A DNA stretch of 64,000 nt from Chitinophaga sedimenti (GTDB lineage Bacteria; Bacteroidota; Bacteroidia; Chitinophagales; Chitinophagaceae). Each line of letters opens with the position of its first letter. Positions within the stretch are counted from its first letter, which is position 1. Positions 1 to 10,791 of this stretch are shown one piece after another. A program made the position numbers and the translations under genes. The stretch lies in assembly GCF_023156195.1 (NCBI RefSeq), contig NZ_JAKUKA010000001.1:3906001-3970000 (forward strand), given 5' to 3'. The notes under the pieces were generated by a model. That model was not told the DNA's origin. It made no database searches and was given only the letters and a program-made list of their open reading frames with translations.

Positions 1-3000
1 ATGTATTCTACTTCGACTTTACTACAGGGAATGGATGGTACAGCGTTTGAAAAATTTTGTGACCCAGTGTTGAGAAAGTTGGTTCCCGAATTAGCGAATT
101 ACATTCCAACCGGGATAAATGATGGTGGGAAAACTATAAAATCATTGGTAGATGGTTTTTGCTTTGTTGGTAAGAATCATATGGCGACTGTTCATATTAC
201 TACTACTGGTATTAAAGATCTCGCGACTAAATGGCTATATGATGGCGATGCCCCATCGATGACTAAAGGTGATTTAATCAAAGGTATAGGTCAAGCTAAA
301 GAGATTCATAAGGCTTCTCCTGATTTCAAATTTAGCATTTATTTAGTTCATAACTGTAGGGTTGATGATCGGTTACATCTTAAAGTTAAACAGTACAATA
401 CTGAAAGTTTTATAAACGTAATAATATTAGAACAGAGGGACTTTGTTCCTTTTTTGGACCACGACCCAGAAGGACAATATCTTCGGCAAAAATTTTTAGG
501 AATTAATGCGGATCGGCTTTCATCTTCATTGTTGAAAGATATTTTATTGATTAATATTGAAAGGTATGGCCGTGAGAATTATTTAAGCGAGGCCAGCTTA
601 GCCAATGTGCCAAGGCAAGAGAGGGTTAAGGAGCAACTCACTGCCTCTGCCAAGACCATTAATTTATTAACTGGTGAATCAGGTTTTGGGAAGAGCGCAT
701 TTTGTTATATGATTTTGCGCTCCGTATTAAGGGAAGGCCGGGTGGCTTATAGAGTTGATCCATCTATCATTGAAAAAGCTGTTTCTCTGGAGGATGCAAT
801 AAGTCAACAAATATTAGTTGATCGAGCAACGACCTATTTGCATGAAAATGATATCAGGACTCTATTCAAAAATTCGTTAATAGTAGTTGACGATATTAAT
901 AAGTACCCAAGTTGTGTCGCAATTCTTGATAAGTTAATTTCATGGAATAATAGAAGGGTTGAAGGGAATATAGTAATACTTTGTCCAGTTTGGCCACGTA
1001 ACTTGGAATCGATTCAAAACAAAGAAAAGAAAAAGGATTACTACAGCGTTATTTCGCTTGAACGGTTTTCGTTTAACGATTGTAAATTAATTATCGAACA
1101 AAGAACTAACAAAGATATTCCAGTTATAACAGAGCAGGAAAAGCACTCATTAATATTCGGGACTGGTTTTGATCCATTATTGCTGGATCTTAGCTTGCAA
1201 CTAATGATTAGCACGAAGGGTTTTTCGGAACGACTGTCGGAGAAGGCAATTGAAAATTATTATACTGATATTGTTCATCGTATACATGATCTGCATCAAA
1301 TACCTGTTTACTTAATAAATCGTGCACTGGCATCGTTTGGTAGAGAAATGCTAAGGCAGAGGAAGTTGAATCCGCATTTAGATGATATGGAAAGTTGGTT
1401 GGGCTCTGAAAGTAAAGAGTATAAAATTTTACTTCAAATAGCTGAACAACATAAACTTTTTTCCTTTGATGAAACTGGCAGTTGCTTTTTTAGGCATGAG
1501 CGCATAAGAGACTTTCTTTTGGCAAAAGCTGCCGAAGTTCTATTCGGGAATGTAGTCGACAATCAGGACGTATTAGGGGAACCTTTTTTTGCTGAGATAA
1601 TCGGTGCCGCGATCGCGAATCTAAATATTCCTAAGGAAACGATAGTGTGGTTGATCAATGCAAATCCTTTGTCGATATTTATATCACTTAAATACCTTTC
1701 GGATGATACATCTAAGTTTCAGCGTGAAATCACACTTGAGGTAATTGAGGAATGGAGCGCTTCCATATCTCAGAATTTCATTCCCAAGTCGGTTACGGAT
1801 AGTATTTCAAATAGCCTAATGGGCTTTGATGTTAAAGAAATCGCCAGAGTAACAAATGGATTTCCGCGTAGCCCTGAGTTGCACCTGGCAAGGTTTAGAA
1901 ATGGCGAATGGGTTCAGGGATTGCATTTTTTTTTTCAAGTATTAGATATTTTTATCCAGAAGAGCCTACGTATTGGTGGAACACAATACTTGCACATGTT
2001 AAGGCAAAATACTTAAATGAAATAGTTGAAAGCCTCCGGTTATATTTGCCTGCTGGAATAACCAATGAGGGCTTATTTCATGCTTATACATTAGCAGGAT
2101 TTATTGAAATTAATACGTATATGGACCAACTTGTGAAGAGTTGGACAAGAAATGCAAGTCCTGCGAATTATGTGGCGTATTTATGGGCGATACTAAAATG
2201 TTTTTCTGAAAGTGATCGTGATATTCTTAAGAGTGCTTTATCGTATTGGTCTACTATCTCAGAGAAGGAACGTAGTCGCCCTACTAATAACTTTATTCAT
2301 GGAAGAACCATTGATAATCAAATTAAATTTTTGCACTGGAACTTTTCCGATGAGCAGCTTCGAATATTGTTAGAATTAAGTGAAGATCGAGATTTGCATG
2401 GTATATTATCATTGCTTTTTGCATATGTAGATCATCCTGTTGCATTTAGAGTTGTGTTGAATGTTGAAATGGAGAGGGATACATCATTTCCTAGGTTTGA
2501 AGAATGGGATGGTCGATGGGATTTTAAAAGAACTAATTATAGACTGAGTAATGCATCTCTTCAATATTTGTTACAAGAATTTTCTGATTTAAGCATATTA
2601 CCTACACGTAGGTATATCGCCTGGCGATATTGGACAGGGAATCAGGATGAAATTGTTGTATTGGGACAATTGCAACAAATCGTCGATAAAAACGATTCGC
2701 TGTTTGAAGAATCTATTTTTTGGCGTCTTAGTCACGGTGATATTACTGTTGCACAAGAGGTGAAAATAGTCATTGGCGATAAGCCTTGGGTGGTAAGTTC
2801 TTTGGATTATATCTGGACAGAGGAAGTAAAGACATTCTTTAGTCAGTGGTTTGCTGAGCGCATACGAAATGGTAATTTTTCGGAATTAACATACGGCTTA
2901 GAATTACTCTCAAATCTTGATAATAATGAGGCGTCACAAATGTTAATAGCACATTGGGAAAAGCTTAGGCTTCATAGCAGATCAATTTTAACAGCATTAT

Positions 3001-3722
3001 TTCTTTCAACACCGGAGACGATTAGATTGGCAGATTTAGAAATAAAAAGATTGGGATTTGAGCCAGGAAAGGATATGCCAATATTTTATTATGGAAATTT
3101 ATATGGTCAATATTATTCGAAGGACGATCTACCGGAAGATATTAAGGAAAGATTATTGCTGCTGGTTGAGCATTTTCGGTATATGTATTTGCACTATGGC
3201 GTGAAACGTGAGGGGCGGCCTGAGCGCCTAACTAGAGAGAAACTGGAATGTTTGATTCCTTATCTCTCGCTTTTTGATAGCCATTCAAATTATCAGTTAG
3301 CTCTAAAGTGTTTGAGTATTGGGGCTGTAGATTTATGTTTTGAAAAATTCTATCCAGAGATAAAGGAAGCTGGTTTGAGAAATAGAATCCGGTTGTCTCC
3401 GAAAGAGCTCGATTTGGAGACAGTTTCAAAGTATCGCGAATTGGAGAACAATAAGACGGTATATATGGACTTTTTCATAGAACAGATAGAAAAATCGGAA
3501 ATAAATGATGAGATACTATTTTCTTCTCTGAAGTCATTTTCGAAGTCTTACCATACGGCAAAAGCATTTTATATAGTTGCCGTAATTTTGGAAAGCCTGG
3601 GAAAAAGGATGCATATTGAAATATTAGAAGATTTTTGTCTAGATAATGAGCAAGATAGGATGAACGTAGAATTTTGGAAAGCGAATGCAATTTTTGCAAT
3701 TAAGAGAAGAAGTTTAAATTGA
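1..3722 (+). CDS. STAND-type P-loop NTPase, Avs/AVAST-like defence protein (frame broken at T10)
   Basis: Two overlapping reading frames join into one protein of about 1,240 residues. The first frame carries an N-terminal domain of about 185 residues that I cannot assign; a GGK...VDGF stretch at residues 42-53 vaguely recalls PD-(D/E)XK nucleases. A P-loop NTPase follows, with Walker A GESGFGKS at residues 225-232 and Walker B IVVDD near 294-298. The rest, including all of the second frame, is helical and repeat-like with no recognised domain. Effector + STAND NTPase + long C-terminal sensor is the layout of Avs/AVAST antiphage proteins, which recognise phage proteins. The frames meet at ten T residues (1926-1935); one missing T, or -1 slippage, joins them. 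The gene is clearly AT-richer than the genes after 7 kb. The start at base 1 may be internal, as the window begins there. Function is inferred from architecture only. Confidence 0.6.
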
Positions 3723-3851
3723 GTGTAAGTTTAGCCACTCAAGACGAAATTTATATTCAATTACATTGCAAGTATAGATGTAAATCCCGTGCAAGGTTGT
3801 TTTTGTGTCAGCGAAGAAAGTTGCTTCGACGAATATAATTAACTGAGAATT

Positions 3852-4130
3852 GTGAACAAAGCAGCAAGCATATCGTCGATTTTTCCAAAACACCTTTTTT
3901 GGGATGTAAAAGTCGAGCAATTAGAGCCTGAAAGGGATCAGGAACTTATTATTCCGCGCGCTTTATACATGACAAACGAAAAGTCCTTTGACGACGATAT
4001 TTCGAGGTTGGAAATCGTTTATTCTAGCGATGAAATCGTCAGGAACCTTAAATCCACCAAAGAAAAAATCAGCAGCCGAGTTTTTGAAATGGTGGCCCAC
4101 CGATACAATATTCCTCCCTTCCATACTTAA
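3852..4130 (+). CDS. DUF6922 family small protein
   Basis: A 92-residue protein beginning with GTG. It opens with FPKHLFWDVK and closes with EMVAHRYNIPPFHT, which I recognise as the beginning and natural end of DUF6922 proteins of Bacteroidota, so it appears complete. In other genomes these small proteins often sit directly before an AbiEii/AbiGii-type nucleotidyltransferase toxin gene, suggesting an antitoxin-like or defence role. No such partner follows here; only fragments do. It lies about 130 bases after the STAND gene on the same strand. The family assignment is from memory of the pattern; the role is inference. Confidence 0.55.
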   Translation: MNKAASISSIFPKHLFWDVKVEQLEPERDQELIIPRALYMTNEKSFDDDISRLEIVYSSDEIVRNLKSTKEKISSRVFEMVAHRYNIPPFHT

Positions 4131-4433
4131 AGACTTCCAGGTCAGCCTTGGTCAACCAAAGCTCGAACCGGTCCGCCTAGGTTGTTTCACTATTTTAACC
4201 TTAATTTCCCTTGCCGAGTCGGTCTTTTCGGGAAGGATCGAACTGGTTCCTCGAGACATGGTTTACGGTTTTGAGTGGTTAAAATCTTCCGGGAAGATCA
4301 ATTTCCGAAGATTTTATGAACCGTTCGTAAAGCCGGGATTAAGTAAAGATTAAATCCCATGTAATTGTAATTCAATCAATTACCCATTCTGTATCGGGAA
4401 GTAAACCGCTCAAATAACAGCAAACAACAATAG
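4131..4433 (+). other. Non-genic stretch after DUF6922, possible coding debris
   Basis: The frame shifted relative to DUF6922 stays open to a stop at 4351-4353 (about 75 codons after the DUF6922 stop) but has no start codon at a sensible place and matches nothing I know. It contains nested short palindromes around 4285-4320 (ATCTTCCGGGAAGAT and a wider AAATCTTC/GAAGATTT pair). An eroded partner gene is possible but not shown. Confidence 0.25.
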
Positions 4434-4715
4434 ATAACTGCACAAAAAAGGTCTATCAGTCTGCGTCTTAGCGGATCGACAGCCCCTGTAGAGAATGCTT
4501 TTTGTCAAAAAGTATTCTCCGGGGAAGATAGGCTCGTCAAGGAGCTAGAGATTGGAACCGAGAGTGACCATATTCTATATTTAAAAAAGCTGGGAACCTT
4601 TCAAATAAATATTAAGCTAATCAAGCGTGTTAGTAAAATTACACCTCCTTCAGCTTTGATCGCTATGTTGATTCAGGGCTACGAAACTGAAATTAATTCT
4701 TATATCGTCAATTAA
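4434..4715 (+). pseudogene. Startless open frame, probable gene remnant
   Basis: A frame of about 93 codons opens after a TAG at 4431 and ends at TAA 4713-4715. Its residue composition is protein-like (Lys, Ile and Leu rich, ending near QGYETEINSYIVN) but it has no ATG, GTG or TTG at a plausible start. It may be the 3' part of a decayed or frameshifted gene. I do not recognise the family. Confidence 0.28.
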
Positions 4716-4793
4716 CGATATAATCATAGCAGATGTAACCACCACCTTTCGTTTTTATACCTTTGCACGATCCGAACGCTATAAAGCATTAAA

Positions 4794-5419
4794 ATGGAAA
4801 ATTTTTTCGAGAGTCCCTTTAAGGGCAAAATAATAAAGGATCACATTAAGAACCCGAATATAATTGCGGGTAAATATTCCTACTATTCCGGTTACTACCA
4901 CGGTCATTCTTTTGATGATTGCGCTAGATATCTCATGCCCGACCAAAATGATATAGACAAGCTCATTATCGGTTCATTTTGTTCTATAGGCAGCGGTGCC
5001 AGCTTCATTATGGCCGGAAACCAAGGACACAGGCACGATTGGATATCAACGTTCCCATTCTTTTACATGTCTGAAGTGGAACATTTTAAGAACGCAATCG
5101 ACGGATTCGCAAGATCAGGAGATACTGTTATAGGAAATGATGTGTGGATTGGAACCGAAGCCATGATTATGCCCGGTATTACGATTGGAGATGGCTCCGT
5201 AATTGGCAGTAGAGCCTTGGTAACCCGGAACGTTGCGCCTTATGATATCGTCGGGGAAATCCGGCAAAACGGATTAAGCGACGATTTTCAGAGGATCATA
5301 TTGATAAGCTCACAGAAATGCAGTGGTGGAATTGGGATGAAGCTTTGTTGAGAAACGCGATGCCATTGCTTTGTAATAGCAACATTGATGCCCTATATGA
5401 TTTTTTTAAGCATTCCTAA
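4794..5419 (+). CDS. catB: Type B chloramphenicol O-acetyltransferase (xenobiotic acetyltransferase)
   Basis: CatB transfers acetyl from acetyl-CoA to chloramphenicol as a cytoplasmic trimer. The sequence follows CatB closely: FESPFKGK start, SYYSGYYHGHSFDDCARYL, GSFCSIGSGASF, then GNQGHRHDW with the catalytic histidine, followed by left-handed beta-helix hexapeptide repeats (TVIGNDVWIG, IMPGITIGDGSVIG). The frame breaks at a four-G run (5253-5256). With one more G it continues through GNPAKRIKRRFS and MQWWNWD to a TAA at 5417-5419, giving about 209 residues, the normal CatB length. It lies with arr in what looks like a small resistance cluster. Actual resistance depends on the break being a sequence error and on expression. 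Confidence 0.88.
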
Positions 5420-5554
5420 AATGTGGGAGAGATTCAGTAGTTCTATTACAAGCCCGCAACGAAATAGGAACATAATCCAAATTTAGGTCTTCCCAATAAG
5501 ATATCCGGCAGCACATTGATATGGCTGTTGATGCTGGCTCACCTGAAATGATAC

Positions 5555-6269
5555 TCAGCATATTTTCTTTACAGCACTGATGCACATAAACGCGGGAAAT
5601 TCGTTCAGCTCCCTGTAATGCTTGGGATCAAGTTTTTCAAATTCACTGACCGGCTTGGGCTCCACCAGTTCACGGAGATAAAACCCATTGGCGGTAAAGG
5701 GCGTGATACATTCCTGTAGCGGTCTCCTGAAACTGTTCATCTCGATCTTTTGCCAAAACCGCTCCACGTTGCCTTTACGTGCTCCACGGCAAAATATTGT
5801 TTCGAGGTGAAATAGGTATACTCAAAAAAGGATGCTCAATTGAAATGACGACCACTCCATCTGGCTTTAGTACGCGATGGAACTCCCTAATGGTATTATT
5901 CCAGTCTTCTACATAATGCATCGCAAGTGCGCAGAGGACCACGTCGCAAGAGCTGCTTTCTATCATCTCCATTGGTTGGGCAAGGTCATGGACAAAGAAC
6001 TGTCCGTTGCTGCCATTCCTTTCCCTTGCCAGCTGTACCATTTTGGGACTGAGATCGAAGCCGATCACCCCTGCTCCCTTACCGATCAGTATCTCTGCAT
6101 ACTTGCCCGGACCGCAGGCCGCATCAAGGACAACTTTGCCCACCACCTCCGGCAGCAACCGCAAGGTATTGGGACGGTCATAATACGCATTGTGCGGCTT
6201 ATGATCGATAAGCTCGTTATATTTTTCGGCCATCGCCTCATAGGCGGCCAGTATATCTTCTTTAACCAT
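5555..6269 (-). CDS. Class I SAM-dependent methyltransferase
   Basis: The N-terminal 164 residues show the Rossmann methyltransferase core: motif I VLDAACGPGKY near residues 47-57, an acidic residue in GFDLSPKMV that would bind the SAM ribose, and a motif IV-like DVVLCALAMHYV. After about residue 160 the frame shifts around 5770-5800 and continues to a stop at 5555 with a C-terminal part (NGFYLRELVEPKPV) typical of UbiE/Methyltransf_11 small-molecule methyltransferases. Substrate unknown. It is transcribed divergently from arr and convergently with catB. A resistance role is possible from context but is not shown. Confidence 0.78.
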
Positions 6270-6497
6270 ACTGCCGGCTAAGTTACAAAATCGCTTTTTA
6301 CCTTGACCGGGGGTATAGAGATCCGTTTTCGTATAGGCGCTGGTTTTGGTATATTTGGACGAGCGTTATTTATTGCGGGCGGCAATCTATCCGAATAGTT
6401 CGGCTCGCTTATTTGATATTTGTCCTTAAAAAGCATATAATTAATTGGTTATCATTTTTAATTCCTGCATCGGGAAATATCCCCTAAAAAAACACGA
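6270..6497. promoter_or_regulatory. Divergent promoter region, methyltransferase / arr
   Basis: A 228-base gap between two divergent genes. A TATATTTG at about 6350-6357 on the plus strand fits the Bacteroidota -7 element TAnnTTTG, but I see no TTTG about 19 bases upstream, so the promoter call is weak. Nothing else stands out. Confidence 0.3.
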
Positions 6498-6935
6498 ATG
6501 GAAAAAGCAATAAAACCGGATAATATCGCCAGTCACAACCCATTTGCCCAGACCTACTTTCATGGAACGAAGGCGGACTTAAAAACCGGGGACCTGATAT
6601 CTCCGGGGTTTCAATGCAATTATGCGGACCGGAAACTCAGTCACGTTTACGTTGCTGCGACGTTGACTGCGGCTATCTGGGGCGCTGAACTTGCGCTTGG
6701 CGAAGGATGTCAAAGGATTTACCTGGTCGAGGCGACTGGTGAGGTGGAGGACGACCCGAACGTAACCGATAAAAAGTTTCCCGGAAACCCTACGATGTCT
6801 TACCGCTCAGTACATCCTTTCAGGGTAATCGGCGAGGTCACAGTATGGACGCCGCATTCGCCGGAGCAGGTTAAGGCGATGAAGGATGGTCTGAAGAAAC
6901 TTTCAGAACAGGGAGTAAACGTAATTATCGATTGA
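6498..6935 (+). CDS. arr: NAD+-rifampin ADP-ribosyltransferase (Arr)
   Basis: An intact 145-residue protein. Arr inactivates rifampin by transferring ADP-ribose from NAD+ to the C23 hydroxyl of the drug. The family pattern is easy to follow: TYFHGTKADLKTGDLISPGF at the start, YVAATLTAAIWGAELALGEG in the middle, then IYLVEATGEVEDDPNVTDKK, FPGNPTMSYRS and VIGEVTVW. The catalytic H-Y-D residues of the compact Arr fold are expected in the HGT, YVAA and EDDPN regions and all are present. ATG is preceded by an A-rich leader. Together with catB this gives the island two antibiotic-modifying enzymes. Confidence 0.93.
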   Translation: MEKAIKPDNIASHNPFAQTYFHGTKADLKTGDLISPGFQCNYADRKLSHVYVAATLTAAIWGAELALGEGCQRIYLVEATGEVEDDPNVTDKKFPGNPTMSYRSVHPFRVIGEVTVWTPHSPEQVKAMKDGLKKLSEQGVNVIID

Positions 6936-7032
6936 TGGATATTCTGTCGACCTAGTGGATGACCAGGCGGCTGAAAAGCGGATAGGAACTGTTTATGTCC
7001 CCAGCAATCATTATTTCATACAGATGGAAATA

Positions 7033-7061
7033 CAAAGGCTGGAGTCTTCCCCAGCCTTTAT
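7033..7061 (-). terminator. Hairpin after GH127 gene
   Basis: AAAGGCTGG and CCAGCCTTT form a 9-bp stem with a loop of about 8 bases directly after the GH127 stop codon. The T tract on the minus strand is short and interrupted. Confidence 0.5.
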
Positions 7062-7064
7062 AAT

Positions 7065-9090
7065 TTATCGGTTCACTACAGGAAACTGCGATATCCGCAA
7101 ATTTGTACACCCATAAGGCACCAGTTCAATTTCCTCCTCCTGCGCCGCCGATTCAAAGCGGTAGGTGATGCTGAAAGGCAATGGCCCTGCCATCTCATTA
7201 TATAACTGCCAGGACGGAATTCTCCGCGCCCTGGTTTTAATCACTACAGGTGCATTCTCCAGGTTCCAGGGATACACAGCCTTCGCAGTTTTCTTTTCGA
7301 AACGATATTGCTCCTCCATTTTTTCACGCGGCGTTTGTATCAGCCCGTAATTCCATGGGGTTGTCGGACGAATTTCATAAAACTCTTCGCCGCCGTAATT
7401 GGATGGATAACCGGGATTCTTCACCAGTTTTTTATCCTCTCCTATCTTTAATGCATATACAAGCGGGCCGCGTTCTACCGACATCGAATTTTCCAGCCAC
7501 GTGTTGCGATAAATGTGCATAGGAAGCCTCAATTCGACCACATCGCCATCTTTCCACTCCCGTTTGATATTAACCACCTGGTCGCCTTCCGAAGTGGACC
7601 ATGGCTGGCCATTAATTTTTATGGTTGCATTTTTACACCATGCGGGTATGCGCAAATGTAGCGGGAACAATATGCTACCCCCTTTTTTATTCGTGTTGAA
7701 AACGAAACGCACATCTTCATTAAAAGGATAATTCGTTTCCTCTTTAAAGCTTACGGGCTTGCCGCTAATTGTCGTATTTACTTCACTGGCACCATATACG
7801 AGCGCCGCGAGACCACCGTCTGCGGTAGCATACCAGAGATTTTGAACAAACTTCGGCCAGCCCTGGTGCATATTCGCGGTACAGCACGGGAAGCCGGTTA
7901 ACAACCCGTAGCAAACGTCCGTACCATCGTGATTGGTTTCGAAGTTCCGCATCTTATGTGTAGCCATTACCTGGTTCGCCTGCTGGAAATACTGGCGCGT
8001 CATAAAATCGTCCGAAGCCTGCGCCGGTAAAGCATTAAAGGCAATCTTCTCGAGGTGATCCGCGAACGCAACCTGGCCGGTGATTTCAAGCATGCTCTCC
8101 AGGGAGAACATCATTTCCACCGCGGAACAAAATTCTGAGCCCTGCGTGGGATTGTTGCCGTGCAGGGTTTCATCGCCCCCGTAAAGGCCGTGTGCCATAC
8201 CGTTGAACTTACGGAGATCGGCAAAACCGGTTTTAATAGCCTCCGGTATTGCGGCTCGGGATGGCGTTGATAGTAGATCATCGGCTCTTTAAAGCCCTGC
8301 GCAAGGTTTACACAGTGAATACTGCCTTGCGTGGCGAGCAGTTTCCGATCGAGGAAAGCAGTAGTATAATCAAAGGTCTGCTTATGTAGCAGGTCGCCAA
8401 GTTCCAGCAGGAATTCATCACCGGTAATGTTGTACAACCAGTAAACTAGCATGAGATTGTCGCCGCCCCGGTACTTCGCCCAGAACGTCCAGTTGTCAAG
8501 GGGTTTACCGGGCAGTTCTTTAAGTTGATAACGGAAGTAGTTGGTCATTAGTTTGATAACGCGCTGATCCCCCGTGGCGGAGTAATATTGTTTCAGCACT
8601 TTCAGCATCACCATCTTAGGCCACCAGTCGCGACTATTATCGCGCTGCACGCCGGGCTCAGGACCATAATCTTTCGAAGGACCAAAATAACCATCGGCCT
8701 GCTGACTATTGATCGTCCACTCGACCCAGGGCTTTGTTTTAGCAATGAGTTCCTTGTCGCCCAGGATGTAAGCCAGTGGCAGCAAACCATCGAGCCAGTA
8801 AGGCCCACGCTCCCACTGATCACCGTCGCCACCCAGCCATCCGTTGCGATTGCCCATCACAGCGGGGTATAAGCGATCGAGCTGACCGGTGGCCCCGGTC
8901 TTCTGGCGTACCAACATTTCCTTTAGCCAACCGCTGGGTTTAATGGCGCCCAGGGGCAGCTCGCGGTAAGGATTCTGCCGCAGCGGTGCGCGATGTTCCG
9001 TAGGAAGACGATCACCATTCTTTTTTCCTGTGCCATTACCGGCAGTACGCCGGCCAGACAAACGGCGACCAACATGCTCTTTAATCTCAT
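7065..9090 (-). CDS. GH127-type glycoside hydrolase (DUF1680), probable beta-L-arabinofuranosidase
   Basis: Two frames plus a signal peptide in a third frame join into about 670 residues. The start at 9090 gives MRLKSMLVAVCLAGVLPVMA, a clear export signal; an A6 run just after it lacks one A and hides this start. The body has the (alpha/alpha)6 barrel of GH127 and related families. FPCCTANMHQGW carries the paired cysteines that supply the nucleophile and a zinc ligand in GH127, and SEFCSAVEMM holds the other Glu/Cys site residues. A second break lies near 8150-8200. Family members release beta-L-arabinofuranose from plant glycans or glycoproteins. It is the last gene after SusC and SusD in the locus, behind a hairpin at 9122-9161. 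GH146 is an alternative family. Confidence 0.8.
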
Positions 9091-9121
9091 AATCTCTAAT
9101 TTAATAAACTCATATTAAAAA

Positions 9122-9161
9122 GTATACGGGGCTTCCGCAAGAGTGCGGACCCCGTATACCT
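9122..9161 (-). terminator. Strong hairpin between susD and GH127 gene
   Basis: GTATACGGGG pairs with CCCCGTATAC around an inner GC-rich hairpin, and the minus strand continues into TTTTTAATATG. It could end the susCD transcript or lower GH127 expression by partial read-through. Confidence 0.7.
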
Positions 9162-9187
9162 AAAAAAACAAAAACAGCGATCCGTAT

Positions 9188-10779
9188 CTATTTTAATTTC
9201 GGGTTGGCGTTCACCGCTACCTGCGGTATCATAAACACGGACCTGTCGGCCCCCTGCGGCTTGTGCGACAACCAGCTTTTGGTGGTAAACACGCCAAAAC
9301 GGATGTTGTCCCTGCGGCGTTGTGCTTCCCAGGCAAATTCCCATCCCAGCTCGTCCATAAAACCACCGTAATGTACCACCTCGGTATTGCCAGCGTCCAC
9401 CATCATGTAGTTTTCTATGTAACCATACTGGTAGCGCGTGTTGCCGGTGAGTGTTGCCGGGCTAACCGTGGCTGCTGCCGGGTCTGCAAAGTTGCGGCGG
9501 CGCACGTTCGATACGATAGTAGCTGCTCCGTCTGCATCACCGGTACGCATCATACATTCAGCTTTCATCATCAGCACCTGTGCATAGCGAAAGAAAGGAA
9601 AATCATTACTCAGATCGAAACGGGCGCCGATCTTTATTTCAAACTTATTCATGCGATAGCCCTGTGCTTCACCGGTGAACAGACCGTCCGGCAGGTCTTT
9701 CGTGAATACCAGGTTTTGTCCGGCGAGATCATAAGAGCCTTTCAGCGGCGTGACACCATCGAGCGCAAACTGCTGCCCCATCAGCCAGGTATCGGCCAGG
9801 CGCTTATCATTGGTGCTATACGTGTTGATAAATTGCGGCACGCCCATCGCGGAACCGGAACCCCACGGCGTTATCTGCATCGCGCGTTTGTCGCGGAGCG
9901 CGGCATGCCATGAAAACATATCGACGAAAAAGCCGCCGCCCCGGTTTTCATCGAAAGGAATGGCAAACACGATTTCCGGCGAGTTCTCATTCTGCGTTTT
10001 GAACACATCGCGATAATTCCCTTCCAAGCTATACTTTCCGCTACCGATGATGTCGTTGCATTGTGTTATGCACTCAGCCCACTTATCCTCGCCTGCATAT
10101 ACTTTTGCATTGAGGTAAACGTTTGCCAGCAGGGCCTTTGCAGCCCATTTGTTAAAGCGGCCATGCATTGCAGTGCCCGTCATTTCGTTCAGGCCAGGTA
10201 TCACTTCCGTTATTTCGGTAACGATAAAATTGTAGATGTCTTTCCGCAAAGCTTTATCCGGCAATGCGGTGCCGGTGGTCGTTACAAGCGGGGCGTCGCC
10301 AAAATTATCGCAGATCAGCCAGTAGAAAAAGCACGGGCGGCCCTCATTTCCGCAACCAGCGCTTCCTTTGTCACGCCGGCGGGCGGAGGTATTTTACCCG
10401 ATTCCAGTTGAGAGATAACGCGGTTCGAGTTGGTAACGCCGCGGTACAAAACGTTCCACATGTTCAGCAGCTGCGGGTTTTCCGAATTCCAGGTATGCAG
10501 GTGCAGCCGTTTAAAAATGCCGCCATCGTCCCAACCGGAAGGGTTGGCGGGCATCACCAGTTCGTCGGAAGTCGTTTCCTGCACCATGTAAAAATTAGTA
10601 TGGCCGAAAAGACTGCGCATATTAGCATACACGATGCCCATTGCCGCCAGTGCGTTGTCGTAAGTATAGTTTTGCTCCGTCACGTCGGAATACACGATCT
10701 CATCCAGATTGCTGTTGCAGGCCCCCAATACCGTCGGAACAAAGGCCAGTGCCAGGATATATTTCTTCATGCGTTTCAT
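9188..10779 (-). CDS. SusD/RagB family outer-membrane nutrient-binding lipoprotein
   Basis: About 530 residues. MKRMKKYILALAF followed by VLGACN is a lipoprotein signal with a lipobox cysteine. Then come SusD features: LDEIVYSDVT, the tetratricopeptide-like RVISQLESGKI region, and C-terminal LGWEFAWEAQRRRDNIRF, typical of RagB/SusD. The frame breaks near 10320 where a T6 run has lost one T; restored, it reads AFFYWLICDNFGDAPLV. SusD proteins sit on the cell surface as a lid on the SusC barrel and capture the substrate. The gene follows its SusC by about a dozen bases. The 10779 ATG is preferred over an upstream TTG. Confidence 0.88.
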
Positions 10780-10791
10780 GATCAATGTCGG

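Noticed and set aside
4794..6935. Integron cassette array (catB and arr are common cassettes)
   Set aside because: No attC-like site, no integrase, and the genes are not in one orientation.
9263..9913. Plus-strand frame of 216 codons inside susD
   Set aside because: Antisense shadow; the minus strand is a clear SusD with lipobox and family motifs.
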